A stretch of DNA of 64,000 bases from Microbotryum silenes-acaulis. Taxonomy: Eukaryota; Basidiomycota; Microbotryomycetes; Microbotryales; Microbotryaceae. This document shows, piece by piece, positions 1 through 10,745 of this stretch. Made by a program: the position numbers and the translations under genes. The DNA is taken from contig QPFY01000011.1 of assembly GCA_003665825.1 (NCBI GenBank), positions 682,001 to 746,000 on the forward strand, in the 5' to 3' direction. The notes below the pieces were generated by a model. That model worked only from the letters and a program-made list of their open reading frames with translations, searched no databases and was not told where the DNA came from. The first letter of the stretch is position 1. Each line of letters opens with the position of its first letter.

Positions 1-1932
1 CTCATCAACATCGGCTTCTTGGTATTGTTGATACTCGCCAATGAGGTCGATCATATCTGCAAAGACTCCCAGACGAATCAACTTCTTGCCTCGAACACCC
101 TGAGCCTGGCCATATCCCTCGTACTACTCAGGGGGGCAGACTTACTGGATTCCGCCTCTGAAAACTCCAACTCTTCCATCCCTTCGCCAGTGTACCAATG
201 CAAGAACGCGCGACGTTTGAACATGGACGCGAACAGGTCATGCGTCCGGCGGAACAGGTCTTGGATCGCCGTCGAGTTGCCGATAAAGGTACCGGACATT
301 GGGTACTGCTCGGGAGGAGGTACAGAGCATAGGGCGGTCATGACGGCGTTGGGGATCCATTCTGTGGTGAATATGAACCAGTTGGATCAGACGGAGCCAA
401 GGCAAGCGGCTGTATCAAGGCGGAGACTGGTTCGAGAACAGGGGTCTCGAACTGACCGACGAAGAAATCCGAGTTGCGTTGTTGCACCGCGAGCATCGCA
501 TCATCCACATCGCGCGACGAGACACTACGACCACGGAAGTAGCACGCCGCGGTCAAGTACCTACCACCCCTCGGGTCCGTCGCGGCCATCATGTTCGTCG
601 GCGCGAACAATTGCTGCGTCAGTTCGGCGACGCTCCATTTGCGATACGCCTGCGCGCCGACAGAAGTGATGGGAGCGAATCCGGTCAACATGAAGTGGAG
701 TCGAGGGAAGGGGACCATGTTGGTTGCCAGTTTGCGCAGATCGGCGTTCAATTGACCCGGGAATCGGAAAGGGGTCGTCAATCCACTCATGACTTTGCCG
801 ATCAACGAGTTCAAATCCGCGTAGCCCGGGTCGGTCTTGCGCAGGACTTTTTGCATGATCTCGTACAAAGCTTCGTTGTCGAGCGCGAAGGTGAGGTCCG
901 CATGCTCGACGAGTTGGTGGAAAGCGAGCACGGCGTTGTAGGGCTCGACGACCGTTTCAGATACCTTGGGTGAGGGCAGGACCGAGTAGGTCGCCAGGAT
1001 GCGATCGGGGTATTCCTCCCTCATCTTGGAGGCGATCAGACAGCCCAAGCCCGAGCCCGAACCACCCCCGATCGAGTGCACCAACTGGAAACCTTGAAGC
1101 AGATCGGTGGTCTCGGCTTGTCGACGCAGCTCGTCGGTGATTTGGTCGACCAACTCGGCTCCTTCGGTGTAAAAGCCTTTGGCAAAGTTGTTACCGGCAC
1201 CCGCCAAACCGTTGATGTAGGATTTCCTGTTCCGGGACGTATCCGATATGAACGATCAGAGTCCTGGTCGCCAATACCTCACCTCGCCTCGCCTCGTCGA
1301 AATGCACTCACGGGCCAAACAGATTCCCGAGCTGTGAAACTTGGACACTATCCCCGATCAGTGCAAGTACTCCTTGGGCATCCGGCTATGATCGGACTCA
1401 CCGGGCCTCCCTTGATCACGTCCGACGTTCCGGGCTCGAGATCGACGATGAGCGACCTCGGCACGTATTTCCGATCCGCTGTGAAGTAGCCAGACGAAGA
1501 ATGCCATCAATCTCGAGACGCAGAGTCAGGAACCGAGGTGGGAACGTCTTACTGGCTTCAGAGAAAAAGACATCTGTTCTTCCACGCTGCATGTCTTCTG
1601 TGCCGGCAACGATCATCTGGTGAGAGCGTAGTGGTCGCCGTGTTCGGTCATCAGCTCCCCAGCGTCCAGGCCTGACCAGCTGCGGGCAGCGTCAAAACTG
1701 CGAGTACTGCGAGCACTACGCGCTCACCCCGTTCTCATCCAGCCCATGCTCGCGGAGTATTCGGTCCCAGAACGCTTCGGATACCTGACAGCCTGCTTGA
1801 CCTGGAGTAGAGCGTGGCACGGGGAAGTGGTCAGGGGCGTAACGTGGGGTGACGTACTAGGCGCTTGTCGAAAGGAGAGCCCGAGCGCGCGTGGGTGGAC
1901 GTACCGACGGATACTGTAATCAACTCTCGCAT
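1..1932 (-). CDS. divergent beta-tubulin, 3' end cut by window
   Basis: This is a beta-tubulin, the GTP-binding partner of alpha-tubulin in microtubules. Eight exons can be joined: 1932-1905, 1801-1728, 1616-1553, 1478-1402, 1331-1312, 1226-457, 361-146 and 56 to beyond base 1. All have GT..AG borders and consistent phase. The product starts [16 protein letters not shown] and has the tubulin signature GGGSGSG (usual form GGGTGSG). It carries the beta-type C-terminal core ([22 protein letters not shown]) and ends in an [16 protein letters not shown] tail that runs off the window. The exon 5 of 20 bases is unusually short. The sequence is clearly more diverged than a canonical fungal beta-tubulin: for example Y instead of F at position 167 and L instead of E at position 198. 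It is probably a second beta-tubulin paralogue. Alpha, gamma or epsilon tubulin are unlikely because the C-terminal core is beta type. Confidence 0.93.
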
Positions 1933-2208
1933 CGTGAGCGTGGGACCGAGAGTGCTGCAAATAGGTGGTGAAAGGCGACTGGGTTGAGGAAGAGACTGGG
2001 CGTGAGAGGTGGGTGACGCCTGGCGATCGCGTGGTGGCTGCGGCGCGTCGTGCACAGACCTACAGGAGGCAGGAGGAGGCAGTGACAGCAGCCGGGAGAG
2101 GAGGCCCCTGCCCCTGCTGAGCGAGCTGATCGGAGAGCCCGCGCGCTTGGGCCTCTTCTGGTGGCGAGCTTTTTGATCTCCCGCAAACATCTTCTCCATT
2201 TCGATCCA
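1933..2208. promoter_or_regulatory. divergent intergenic region between tubulin and disordered-protein gene
   Basis: This 276-base stretch separates two start codons that point away from each other, so it must hold both 5' regions. No TATA box or known operator was recognised by eye. Confidence 0.4.
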
Positions 2209-4266
2209 ATGTCAACGAGTGCGCACTCGTCGAGACGTTGGCACACCTCCGAAGAGGACGCCTCCACCGACCACGACACCTCCTCTTCCGCCGCGTCACA
2301 CCGTCGCACGAGCGATTCCACCGAACCTTCTTCCCGCTCGAGCGGACTCGGCGCGCCAACCTTCATCCCTTCGACCTCCCAAAATACGCGCAACGATCGA
2401 TTGCAAGCCAAAATGAAAGATTTGGCTTCTTCCGACGAGCGAGATGGAGGTGGCAAGAGTCTAGGTGCGACGACAAAGTGGATCAAGCGGTCCAGAGCGG
2501 CCAAGGATCATGCGCCACCGACCTTCAAGGGTGGCGTGGTCGGGCAGCCAGCCGAGATTGATCCTTGTGGTGGTCCACAATCCAAGAGACAGAGACTGAG
2601 CACAGCACCACGTCGACTCGAGGAGTTGTTCGAGTCAGCGTCACCTCAACTGCTCCAACTCCGACCGCGAACTTCGTCAGCACGTCCGAGCGGGAGTCTG
2701 GCCCGCGGCCCTACCCATACCGTCAATTCGGAGTCGACATACCTTCGCAATGGTCATCATGGGAGGATCTCACCACCACCAGATTGGCTTGCCTCGATCC
2801 TCTCCGAAGCCGACAGTCTGCCAGCTCCTCCGCACCCACCGCACCCACCGCACCCGCATTATCTAACGGCACGGCCAGCACCTGCCTTCGATCATTCCAC
2901 GAGCGACTACCCGTCAGCGAATAGTCATCACCCGATGGAACTTCCACCTACTCCTTACTCCCTTCCAGCGGACCTCCACAACCCCGTCCGACTCGGTGGT
3001 CCACCAACTCCTTCTCGACCGTTCTTCGAAGCCCAACTCGCTCGCGTCTCGCCGACACGCATGGACTTTTTCCCACCCAACCACGGACCAGCATACCCAA
3101 ATCATCTGCACTGGTTCCCCAACAAACACCAACTTTCCACGAACAAACCAGAAGACGATCGACGACCCTATACTCCGCCCCCGATCCCTCGTGCGCAGTC
3201 GTTATTCTCAAGCCCTACCCGCGACAATTCCCACCCATCCCACCCCCGATCACCCCTGGAGAACCTGAATCAACTCAATCAAGACCTTGCTCACCATCCC
3301 TGGGATCAAGAAGATGTCGGCACGCCTTATGAGTCGATACTGCATTCGTCATCGTCTGATCGCGATCGTCGTACGCCTAGTTTGTTCGCCGAGTCGTCTG
3401 ATTCAGAAGTGGGGACCGAGTTTTGGACGAGGCCGAATTTCAACAATGCATCTTTGATACCACCACAGGTAAGATCACTCGTTACTTGTTCGTCTGATGA
3501 TCAGGCGAAGGTGCTCACCGATCGTTATCTGCCTCCGCAGCAGCCGATCGACCGAACCGCGACCTCGAACGATCGATACGCTGCGGCGCTCGCTCGCATG
3601 GCAAGCGAACAAGTTCGAACGAACTCAATACTCGAAATGGCAGAAATGAGACCCCTCACTTCCACTCCCAACACCTCCTTGGCGGCGGAACGAAATCCTC
3701 AACAAATTACTCCGAAGTCGTTCGAGACACCCACAATCGGACTGTACCAGCAAGAACGCTTTGGGACTCCTCCGCCTCCACCTCAAAACTCACGAGAGGC
3801 TAGAATCGAACCAGAACTTTTCACAATTCAGGAGAAAGGACTTGAAGGTCCTCCGTCGGCAGAGATCTTTCTTAGAGCTTCGAGTGCTCCGCCGATGCTG
3901 ATACTGGATGGGGAAGCTTTGAATGAAACGGACGCACAGGGGAACGGGACAAGTGTGGAAGCCATTCGCGAAGGGGATCAGGATGAGGAGATGAATGACG
4001 CAGCCGATCGTTTCCTGGGAACCGGAAGGGACACGAGAAGCACGACGGCAGGCGATTCGAACTCAATGGTGAGGGCTGGGTTCGCGGCCACGATGATCAA
4101 TGAGCACTTGACAATGGGCACGAGTGAGCCAGATGAAGACGATCTTTTGCTACAGCGCATGATCGAAGACGAGGAGAACGATCTCGAGCATGAGGGGGGC
4201 GAGGGCGAGGAACGGGAGAGCTGGTCGTTCTGGGAAGACACCAGTTCCGAGATGTATGATGATTGA
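2209..4266 (+). CDS. hypothetical, intrinsically disordered protein
   Basis: An open frame of about 685 residues from the ATG at 2209. I do not recognise the family. The sequence is rich in Ser, Pro, Arg and His in the first two thirds, including a PHPPHPPHPH-like run near 2840-2875. It then becomes strongly acidic, with repeated E/D runs near the end (DEDDLLLQRMIEDEEND) and the terminus SSEMYDD. No transmembrane segment, zinc finger or catalytic motif is visible. A low-complexity Ser-rich head plus an acidic tail is common in nuclear or scaffold proteins, but that is only a guess. The frame contains a 36-base in-frame stretch with GTAAG..CAG borders (3469-3504) that may be a very small intron. 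The next gene converges on it with 90 bases between the stops. Confidence 0.6.
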   Translation: MSTSAHSSRRWHTSEEDASTDHDTSSSAASHRRTSDSTEPSSRSSGLGAPTFIPSTSQNTRNDRLQAKMKDLASSDERDGGGKSLGATTKWIKRSRAAKDHAPPTFKGGVVGQPAEIDPCGGPQSKRQRLSTAPRRLEELFESASPQLLQLRPRTSSARPSGSLARGPTHTVNSESTYLRNGHHGRISPPPDWLASILSEADSLPAPPHPPHPPHPHYLTARPAPAFDHSTSDYPSANSHHPMELPPTPYSLPADLHNPVRLGGPPTPSRPFFEAQLARVSPTRMDFFPPNHGPAYPNHLHWFPNKHQLSTNKPEDDRRPYTPPPIPRAQSLFSSPTRDNSHPSHPRSPLENLNQLNQDLAHHPWDQEDVGTPYESILHSSSSDRDRRTPSLFAESSDSEVGTEFWTRPNFNNASLIPPQVRSLVTCSSDDQAKVLTDRYLPPQQPIDRTATSNDRYAAALARMASEQVRTNSILEMAEMRPLTSTPNTSLAAERNPQQITPKSFETPTIGLYQQERFGTPPPPPQNSREARIEPELFTIQEKGLEGPPSAEIFLRASSAPPMLILDGEALNETDAQGNGTSVEAIREGDQDEEMNDAADRFLGTGRDTRSTTAGDSNSMVRAGFAATMINEHLTMGTSEPDEDDLLLQRMIEDEENDLEHEGGEGEERESWSFWEDTSSEMYDD

Positions 4267-4356
4267 GCGGTCTCAATAACTCGTTAAAACGTTCTGCGTG
4301 TCTCATTTTCTTACTGATCGCAACAAATACTAGTCTATACCTTTCTTTGTAGCACC

Positions 4357-5708
4357 CTACTTCAACTTATAAGTGCTCGCCAACCTCGCCTGAAGATGCT
4401 GTGCTGACGTGATATCACTTCCCGCGACAACGCCTTTCCTCTCCATTCTCGATAGATCATCTGATGTATATTGACAAGTCCTCATCAGCGACCATGGTCC
4501 TTTCCCCCGCGTGTTCCAAGACCGACTTACTTTCCGAGATCTGAGAAACGGGCACGACCGTTTTCAAACTCGCGCTTGGTTTCGGTTGGTTGAACCAAGC
4601 GATACTGAACCTCTCCTGCACCGCATCAACCTCCTCATCCCTCGGAGGTAAGACCACCCTATGTAAAGTCGATTTGAGGATAGCTCCCGACCATAATTCG
4701 AGTGCGTCACCGATGTTTACGAGTAGAGCGTCTTCGACGAGGCCGACGTTTTGCCAGTTGGGGGAATCGAGTGGTTTGGTAGCGGGAAGGATTTGCAGTC
4801 CCTCGCCTCCTGAAGGACGTTGAAAGAGGAGAGTAAGGGACCCGTAGTCACTGTGGATGAAGGATGAGGATTAGCACAAGAGAACGAGTACGCGTAGCCT
4901 TTGATCATGAACGAACCTATGAGCCCCAGCCCTGTTCGGTGAACACTTTTGCCCCTTCTCGACTTTGGGATAATGCAAAAACCTCAAGATCGAGCCCGAC
5001 TCCTCATTATGCTGATGATCCCTCGTGAAGAAATCGTCGTTCAAGTCGAGCAAGACCGCGAATGCTCGGAGAAGGGTTTGACAGAACTCGAAACAGCTTT
5101 GTTCAAATTCGGCGAGGGAGGTGAGATGGGGTTGGAGGAGGGAGGGGATGGGCTGGACTGGGTGGGGTGGGTCGGTCAGGGATACGTAGGCGAGGTTGAA
5201 GCCTTCTTTCATGTCTAGGTCGGGTTTGGTAGGGTCGAGGCTGTGGTGACGCGGTTAAGATGGTCAGGCCGTTGGATCGGAGCTCTAGTAGTGGGGCCCA
5301 CCTTGAGGATAGGAGGGTGGCAAGAAAAAGCTTGGACATACGTTTCTTGGGACACCCGTGTATACCCCCGATTGTTTTGATAAGATGTTCTTTGCTTCTC
5401 CTCCATCGACTCCTCCCGGAAGAAGGTCTCTAACGAAACGAGCACCCCACAAGTCGTATCAGCTGAGCTCATTTCCCTCCGATTCGCGAAGAAGCCTCGC
5501 AGACCGAACACCTATATGTCCCAACTCCCTTCTCTCGCTCACCAGAAATGTCAAACATCTTCTTGACCTTTTGCTCCAGCCCGTGATTCTTGATGAAAAT
5601 GAACCCAGTCTTGCCCATCGCTTCTTTGAGCGCCGCAGCGAGCAGAGCGGGCGAGTGTCCTAGTTGCGCAAAGTCGATGCATGCGACTACTCCGGTGGGA
5701 TTCGACAT
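4357..5708 (-). CDS. isopenicillin N synthase-like Fe(II)/2-oxoglutarate dioxygenase
   Basis: A member of the DIOX_N / 2OG-Fe(II) oxygenase family, which uses iron, oxygen and usually 2-oxoglutarate to oxidise small molecules. The N-terminal domain begins MSNPTGVVACIDFAQLG and includes TGFIFIKNHGL. The iron ligands are visible: H-S-D, created across an intron (GCT CAT AG|T GAC near 4858-4912), and a distal His in STLHRVVLPP. The 2-oxoglutarate-binding R-x-S is in ERFSIAWF. The last exon, reached by an intron with GTAAGT, gives a family-like ending (ITSAQHLQARLASTY). The start at 5708 was chosen because the conserved domain begins directly after it. The substrate cannot be told from sequence, and no biosynthetic cluster surrounds it, so a stand-alone metabolic enzyme is likely. 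Confidence 0.85.
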
Positions 5709-6151
5709 GGTGGGTCTGGGATTAAATCCAGATATTGGATACTCGTTTGTGAAGCTTGGAGTTGAAGCCTTGTTGAAGCGAGAAGGTGAGATACGGCGCG
5801 CGGCGATCCCGATAGCATGTTTTCGATAGACGTCTCCGAGACAGATCTCGGCCGATTGACGGGGAACAGCCAGAAAGTTTTGGTGCACAGGGGATGGTGT
5901 CCTACTCCAGATCCCAAGTATATACATAGTATATTGTCCGAAGAAAACCTGTTTCGAGAACTTCGACAGGCTTCGGTATCGTTTATTCGGATCGAACCGA
6001 CAGGCCTGCCAGTAGGCTCAACATTGGCAAGCGAGCGCAACCCCTTTCGCGTTACACCTGAATCTGAGTACTTGTCCGTCTGTTGCACAACCTGGTACAT
6101 AAAGCTAAATAACACTTTCTAAGTCTAAGATACGCCGCTTCTCTTGCGGTC
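5709..6151. other. intergenic, dioxygenase promoter and carrier 3' region
   Basis: About 440 bases between the dioxygenase start and the stop of the next gene upstream on the same strand. It should contain the dioxygenase promoter and the 3' untranslated region of the carrier gene. No specific element was recognised. Confidence 0.4.
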
Positions 6152-7523
6152 TCAACCAAACATGCTCTCTAACCGACTATAACTGTGGGGGCGCGATTGG
6201 ATCATCAAGAAAGATGTTAGTTAGCATCGTACTCTTGCCCTCAACGCCCTCAAAGAACGAAACCCAGGACGACTTACATGTAAAAAATCAAAGCCGAGCT
6301 CGGTGCTGCCCTCAACGCAGTCAACCCACACCCCTGATACAACCCTTTGATCCCCCTCGCTCTATAGATATCCTTCCCAACTTGCAAAAAGGACCTCCTC
6401 TTCTCCCCGACCTTCCTGGCCCCCTTCATCTCGTCCTCAACTTGAATCGTCGACTTGATACAATCCGCTGGGAAGAGAACACAGTTGTACGATACACCCG
6501 CGGCCGCTCCTGAAGCCATGAGTTCGAATGCGGATAAATCGGCTTTGGTCACTCGTGCACCTGTTTTGGATACTTGACCAGCTCGATGCCTTCGTTCAAT
6601 AAGTTGGGACGAACAGAATTCGAAGGCGGAGAACCAGGCGACCGATCCACCGGTTTCACGAATCAGGGTCCCCGTTTGACCGAGCCAGAGTCCCCTGATA
6701 CCGTCGACTTTGAGGATGGAACGGAAGATGGAGACGGGGCCTCGTTGGGGTACGGAGGAAGGTTGCAACGAGCCTTGGACTTGCATCTTGCATTTGACGA
6801 GCTCGACCGGGGTCAGCACGAAGGAGGCGCATGCCCCTGCGGCGGCGGCGGAGATGGCGAGATGGGAGAAATTGAGCACGGGCGCGGCGGAGGGGTCGAG
6901 GGGCGCTGAGGGAGGTGGGGACAGACGACGAAGGAAGGCCTGGGTTTGGTTGTAGACGACGAACAGGGTCGCGTTTTCGGCCATGGCGCCTCCGACTGGC
7001 ATTGAAACACCCTACGTCGGCCGATCGAAGTTGCAGCCGAAAAAGTTAACGTGTCACGCGGTGGTGAGCCGACGGAGGAGACGGATCGCTTAAGGTCAGC
7101 CGAAGAGTGCCGAGGAGACCAGTGGAGCTCAGCCGTGCAGAGTGCGCCGTAGACTGACCCTCCATAAGCCGAGCAGGCCTTCCTTTTTGAAGGTTTGGAT
7201 CATGCAGTCCCATGGTCCGTTGAACTTGAGTGGCTGATCGAAAGGTTGTGATTGCAATCGGACCTGATGGGAGTGTCGAGCACAGCGGTACGTCAGCTTG
7301 AGCAGTTTCGATGCGGAACAGTCAGCCAGCGTACCTTGACGAGATCAAAGGGATGTTCGAACAGCTTGGAGACAATACCTGCGGCCTGAGGGACGACGGC
7401 GTGTATCAGCTATAGAGCGAGTCGCAGTGGATGTGCGGAGCTGTCGCTTACGGATCCATAGGCCACGTCCTTGAGCGCCGATTTCGCCGGCGCGTGCTCG
7501 AGCACGACCCCTTCTGCCTCCAT
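6152..7523 (-). CDS. ORT1: mitochondrial carrier, ornithine transporter type
   Basis: A six-helix mitochondrial inner-membrane carrier of the SLC25 family. All three signature repeats are present: HPFDLVKVRLQ, TPVELVKCKMQ and FPADCIKSTIQ. The product begins MEAEGVVLEHAPAKSALKD. The segments GAMAENATLF and RETGGSVAWFSAFE resemble the fungal ornithine/arginine carrier (Ort1/Arg11 group), which exports ornithine from the matrix for arginine synthesis. Five exons join cleanly: one ending AYGS|GTAAGC, one ending LVK|GTACGC, one ending LLGLWR|GTCAGT, the long exon to 6274, and a last short one ending SRLESMFG at 6152. The start at 7523 lies 337 bases from the divergent uL16m gene. The carrier family call is firm; the exact substrate rests on general resemblance and is less certain. 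Confidence 0.85.
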
Positions 7524-7860
7524 ATTTGTCTTGCACCAGCCTCTATGAGCGAAAAGGACGTGGTGCTGAGGAAGGGCGCTATCGCATGCCGCAGGACGAG
7601 AGGAGAGCGTGGATCGAAGCCAAGCCAAGACGGTGCTGCGACTCGGGTTGATGGAGAGCGTGAGCGCCGCCGGTGCAGCCGGTGCAGTGCGAAATCGCGC
7701 ACAGGCGGTCCGTGCGCGACCCGCGTTCCTCCCGCGTTGGCGTGAGGCTCACCTTTGGCTCAGGCTCGCCTGGATTTACCTCCGTCTCGCTCAGAGCTCC
7801 CCTCGTTTCCTCCCTACACCCACCGCCTAACGTTACCACCCGTTCGATCCACTCGACGGG
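7524..7860. promoter_or_regulatory. shared bidirectional promoter region, ORT1 and uL16m
   Basis: This 337-base stretch lies between divergent start codons of two nuclear genes for mitochondrial proteins, an ornithine carrier and a mitoribosomal protein. Co-regulation is plausible but not shown. No binding site was assigned. Confidence 0.5.
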
Positions 7861-9014
7861 ATGGCGTCCTTCCTTCGCCCTACAACACTCTTGGCGAACC
7901 TGTCGAGGATGACACTCGGCCCCGCTGCGACATCGTCCTCGTCCTCGTCGACTTCACGAGCAATGATGCTCTTGTCCAGCGCATCGCTGTCCCTCGCCTC
8001 CTCATCGTCTCTGTCTTCCTCCCCCTCCCCATCCTCCTATGCCCACCCACTTCCCCTCTTCCAACCACGCATGCAAGCACGTCACAAGGCGCTCATGCCC
8101 CGACGGACAAAGTACCGCAAGGCGCACAAGGGACGACTGCCCATCGCCCTCGGTGGCTCGACCAAAGCGACCACACTCGAATGGGGCGACTTTGGTCTGC
8201 GCGTCAACGAACCTTGTCGACTGAGTGCCAAGCACCTCGAGACCGCCGAGGCCGCGTTGAAGAGGGGGCTCAAGACCGTCAGGGGGAGCAAGGTGTAAGT
8301 TTCGGCGCCGATGACGCCCGAACGGGGGACTTACTACGTATAGAGAAATTGACACGCCTTTTTTTCGTCTCTTTAGATACTTGAGGGTTTTCCCGGATAT
8401 CCCCGTTTGCATCAAGGTCAGTCTCCAAGCGTATTGCGAACATATTCAAGAGTTCGACGAGTAGAGCTGCAGGCGTGCTGACACCGTGTATGCAACTCTC
8501 CATTTGACAGGGTAACGAAACACGTATGGGGAAGGGTAAAGGAACGTTCGAATTCTGGGCATGTAGGTTAGTTGAGCATTTCATTCCTTTAAAAGACTCG
8601 CTTTTCAACTCGGTGCTCAAATCTTCTTCTCGGTCCGGTACGACTAGAGCTGGCGTCGGGCGTGTCATATTTGAAGTCGGTGGGCCCAACCTCAGGCCCG
8701 AGATTGCACATGCTGGTACGTTCAAAAGGATAGGGATCGGTCAACCTGCTTCCGCAAAACTGACTACCGATCTCTTTTCGCCTAACGCAGTTATGAAGCT
8801 CGCCGCCGCCAAACTCCCCGTCACGACCGAGATCATCGACAAGACTTCCCCGCCACGCGTCGGGTACACGACCATCGACACCATCGTAAAGACTCCCAAG
8901 ATCATCAAGAAGGGCGAACTGGACGCGTTGGCCAGCCTCGGAGTTGGCGCGACGATGACCTCGGCCGACTTAAAGGGGGATGTCGCAGCTGCAGTGGAGG
9001 ACACGGTGGCTTGA
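7861..9014 (+). CDS. MRPL16: mitochondrial large-subunit ribosomal protein uL16m
   Basis: Large-subunit mitoribosomal protein of the uL16 family, which sits near the peptidyl-transferase centre and tRNA sites. Five exons: 7861-8294, 8377-8416, 8511-8566, 8648-8715 and 8791-9014, all with GT..AG borders and correct phase. The first ~75 residues are Ser/Leu/Pro-rich with few acidic residues, as expected of a matrix targeting sequence. The conserved core follows: [34 protein letters not shown] and TGRVIFE-like VGRVIFEVGGP, then LAAAKLPV. The C-terminus carries an extra ~50 residues (KTPKIIKKGELDALASLGVG and on) beyond the bacterial length. The gene is head to head with the ornithine carrier. Confidence 0.93.
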
Positions 9015-10745
9015 TCGGGTACATGCAAGGGTGCTACCATACCACAGAGAAGACCTTGATGGAATTCAAGACTTTGCCTATTGCCTATATGCACTTGCTC
9101 GATTGATGAAGGAGCTGGCTTCCGAGCTGAGAGTCGAGGCAGCGATCGGCTCGTGGAGGCAGACCGCCTAGTCTGATCCTCCTACCGGCACAAGAGCTCG
9201 GCAGCTCTCAGAGAACGGCCACGAAGGGCTAGCCGACCTCTCGTTCATGAAAAGGTAGATGGGGCCCCACGGCTTGTTCGCTATCCGGACACCCATACCC
9301 GATCATTTTAGGTTAAGTATCTACAGAGGCGAGTTGCAACCCAGTCTAGCGTTTCACAATCCGACGCGATCGGTGACGACGACGACGACGTGATCGGCAT
9401 TTGTTCGTCTGCGCGCGAACAACAAATGCATGCGAGCTAGTAACTAAGTAGCGCTCGGCTCAAGATCCGAAAAGCACAATTAATTGATCAACCAATTCGC
9501 GTGAAGGTCTTGCAAAAAGGTGGAGATGGGAGTCATCGATTGGCCGAGCAAGTGGTCCGCACCTTGTGCTGGGCCTACCTACAGCAGTCCTTACTAGCAT
9601 GCGGCAGCTGCCAGTGAATAGGACGAGTCGTCAAATCGACAACCTGGAATCGTTCTGGCAGTGATTCGGAGCGGCGACCTAAAGCCTGGTCTCGGAACTA
9701 TGTAGCCGTTAAGTCTCCGAAGACCCAAACTTGCGGTGTACCCCCCTGTTCAAGTATAGGGGGACCGGGGCTGCTCGGGCTCCACTGCCGCGTGGCGCCG
9801 CAGACCGCCAGAGGCCAAGGGTGCACGGATGGCACGTCGGATCGGGCAATACGACAAGAGCGTGTCGAAGCACCCCCCCGTGCGGAGATAATCATCAGTC
9901 TTGGTACCTAGACGATTGCCCCGACCAATCGTAAGCCCCAGACTTTTGAGGTGAGCCAAGCTTTGCCTTTGCATGTGAAACATTTTGGCCCCTTCGGTCT
10001 CGGCAGCAGTTGGTTGCCTAGAGCCGACTCGAAAGCTGCACGGACGGGCGCGGCCGCTACACCGCTCGACGGCCACCGACGTCGCGCGCTAAATGCGATC
10101 GTCGATCTTGCCAGGAGCACGAGCGCTTGCAATACAGACCCGGTCGGACGAGTGAGCCGCAGGTGTGTCTTCAGCTCAGACAAATAGGCCGGTTTTGTTG
10201 CCGCGGGAAAATCTCCCGGACGACATATGAAAGGAGCACCTTCCCGAGGAAAGGGGGAGAGCGGCGCAGAACCGCGAGAGGAGTTCGAACGAACCGTGCT
10301 CGCGGCCGAATCGGCATTGGCACTGACACGCGGCGGCAGAGACCGAGGAAAGGAGCCAGCTGGACCTCATGAGGGTTTTTTTAACTTGATGGTGGGTGTC
10401 TTGGAATTCCTCTTCTGCCGCCGCCAAAACGCTCCTCTCCGCTTGGCCGAGCCAACGAGCCTGGTGCTCGCCCAGGCGCTCAGGCACGCAAGCTCGGCCT
10501 AACGCCACGCTGGGACAATCCACGCGCTTGGATTCGCTCACCACCGCTTGCTCGAAGACGCCACTCCGCTTCCTCCCCCCAGCGCCCCCCCCAGCTTTCG
10601 ATCGACAAAGTTGTCCTCTCCTCTCCTCCGCTTTTCCCCTCTGTCTCACTACTCAATCTTGTCCCTCGCCCGTCTTTCGTTTCTACACACCCACAAACCT
10701 CACCTCTACATACTCCTACTCTATCCCAAATCAACTTCCATCCCA
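9015..10745. other. long intergenic region with CT-rich promoter at its end
   Basis: About 1.7 kb without a convincing gene. Short open frames here have no recognisable domain and no convincing splice structure. The last ~150 bases before 10746 are strongly pyrimidine-rich (CCTCTCCTCTCCTCCGC and similar), which is typical just upstream of well-expressed fungal genes. That part is probably the 5' leader of the membrane-protein gene. No tRNA was found. Confidence 0.5.

Noticed and set aside
10282..10300. GTTCGAACGAACC as a possible tRNA T-loop
   Set aside because: No matching acceptor or anticodon stems could be built around it.
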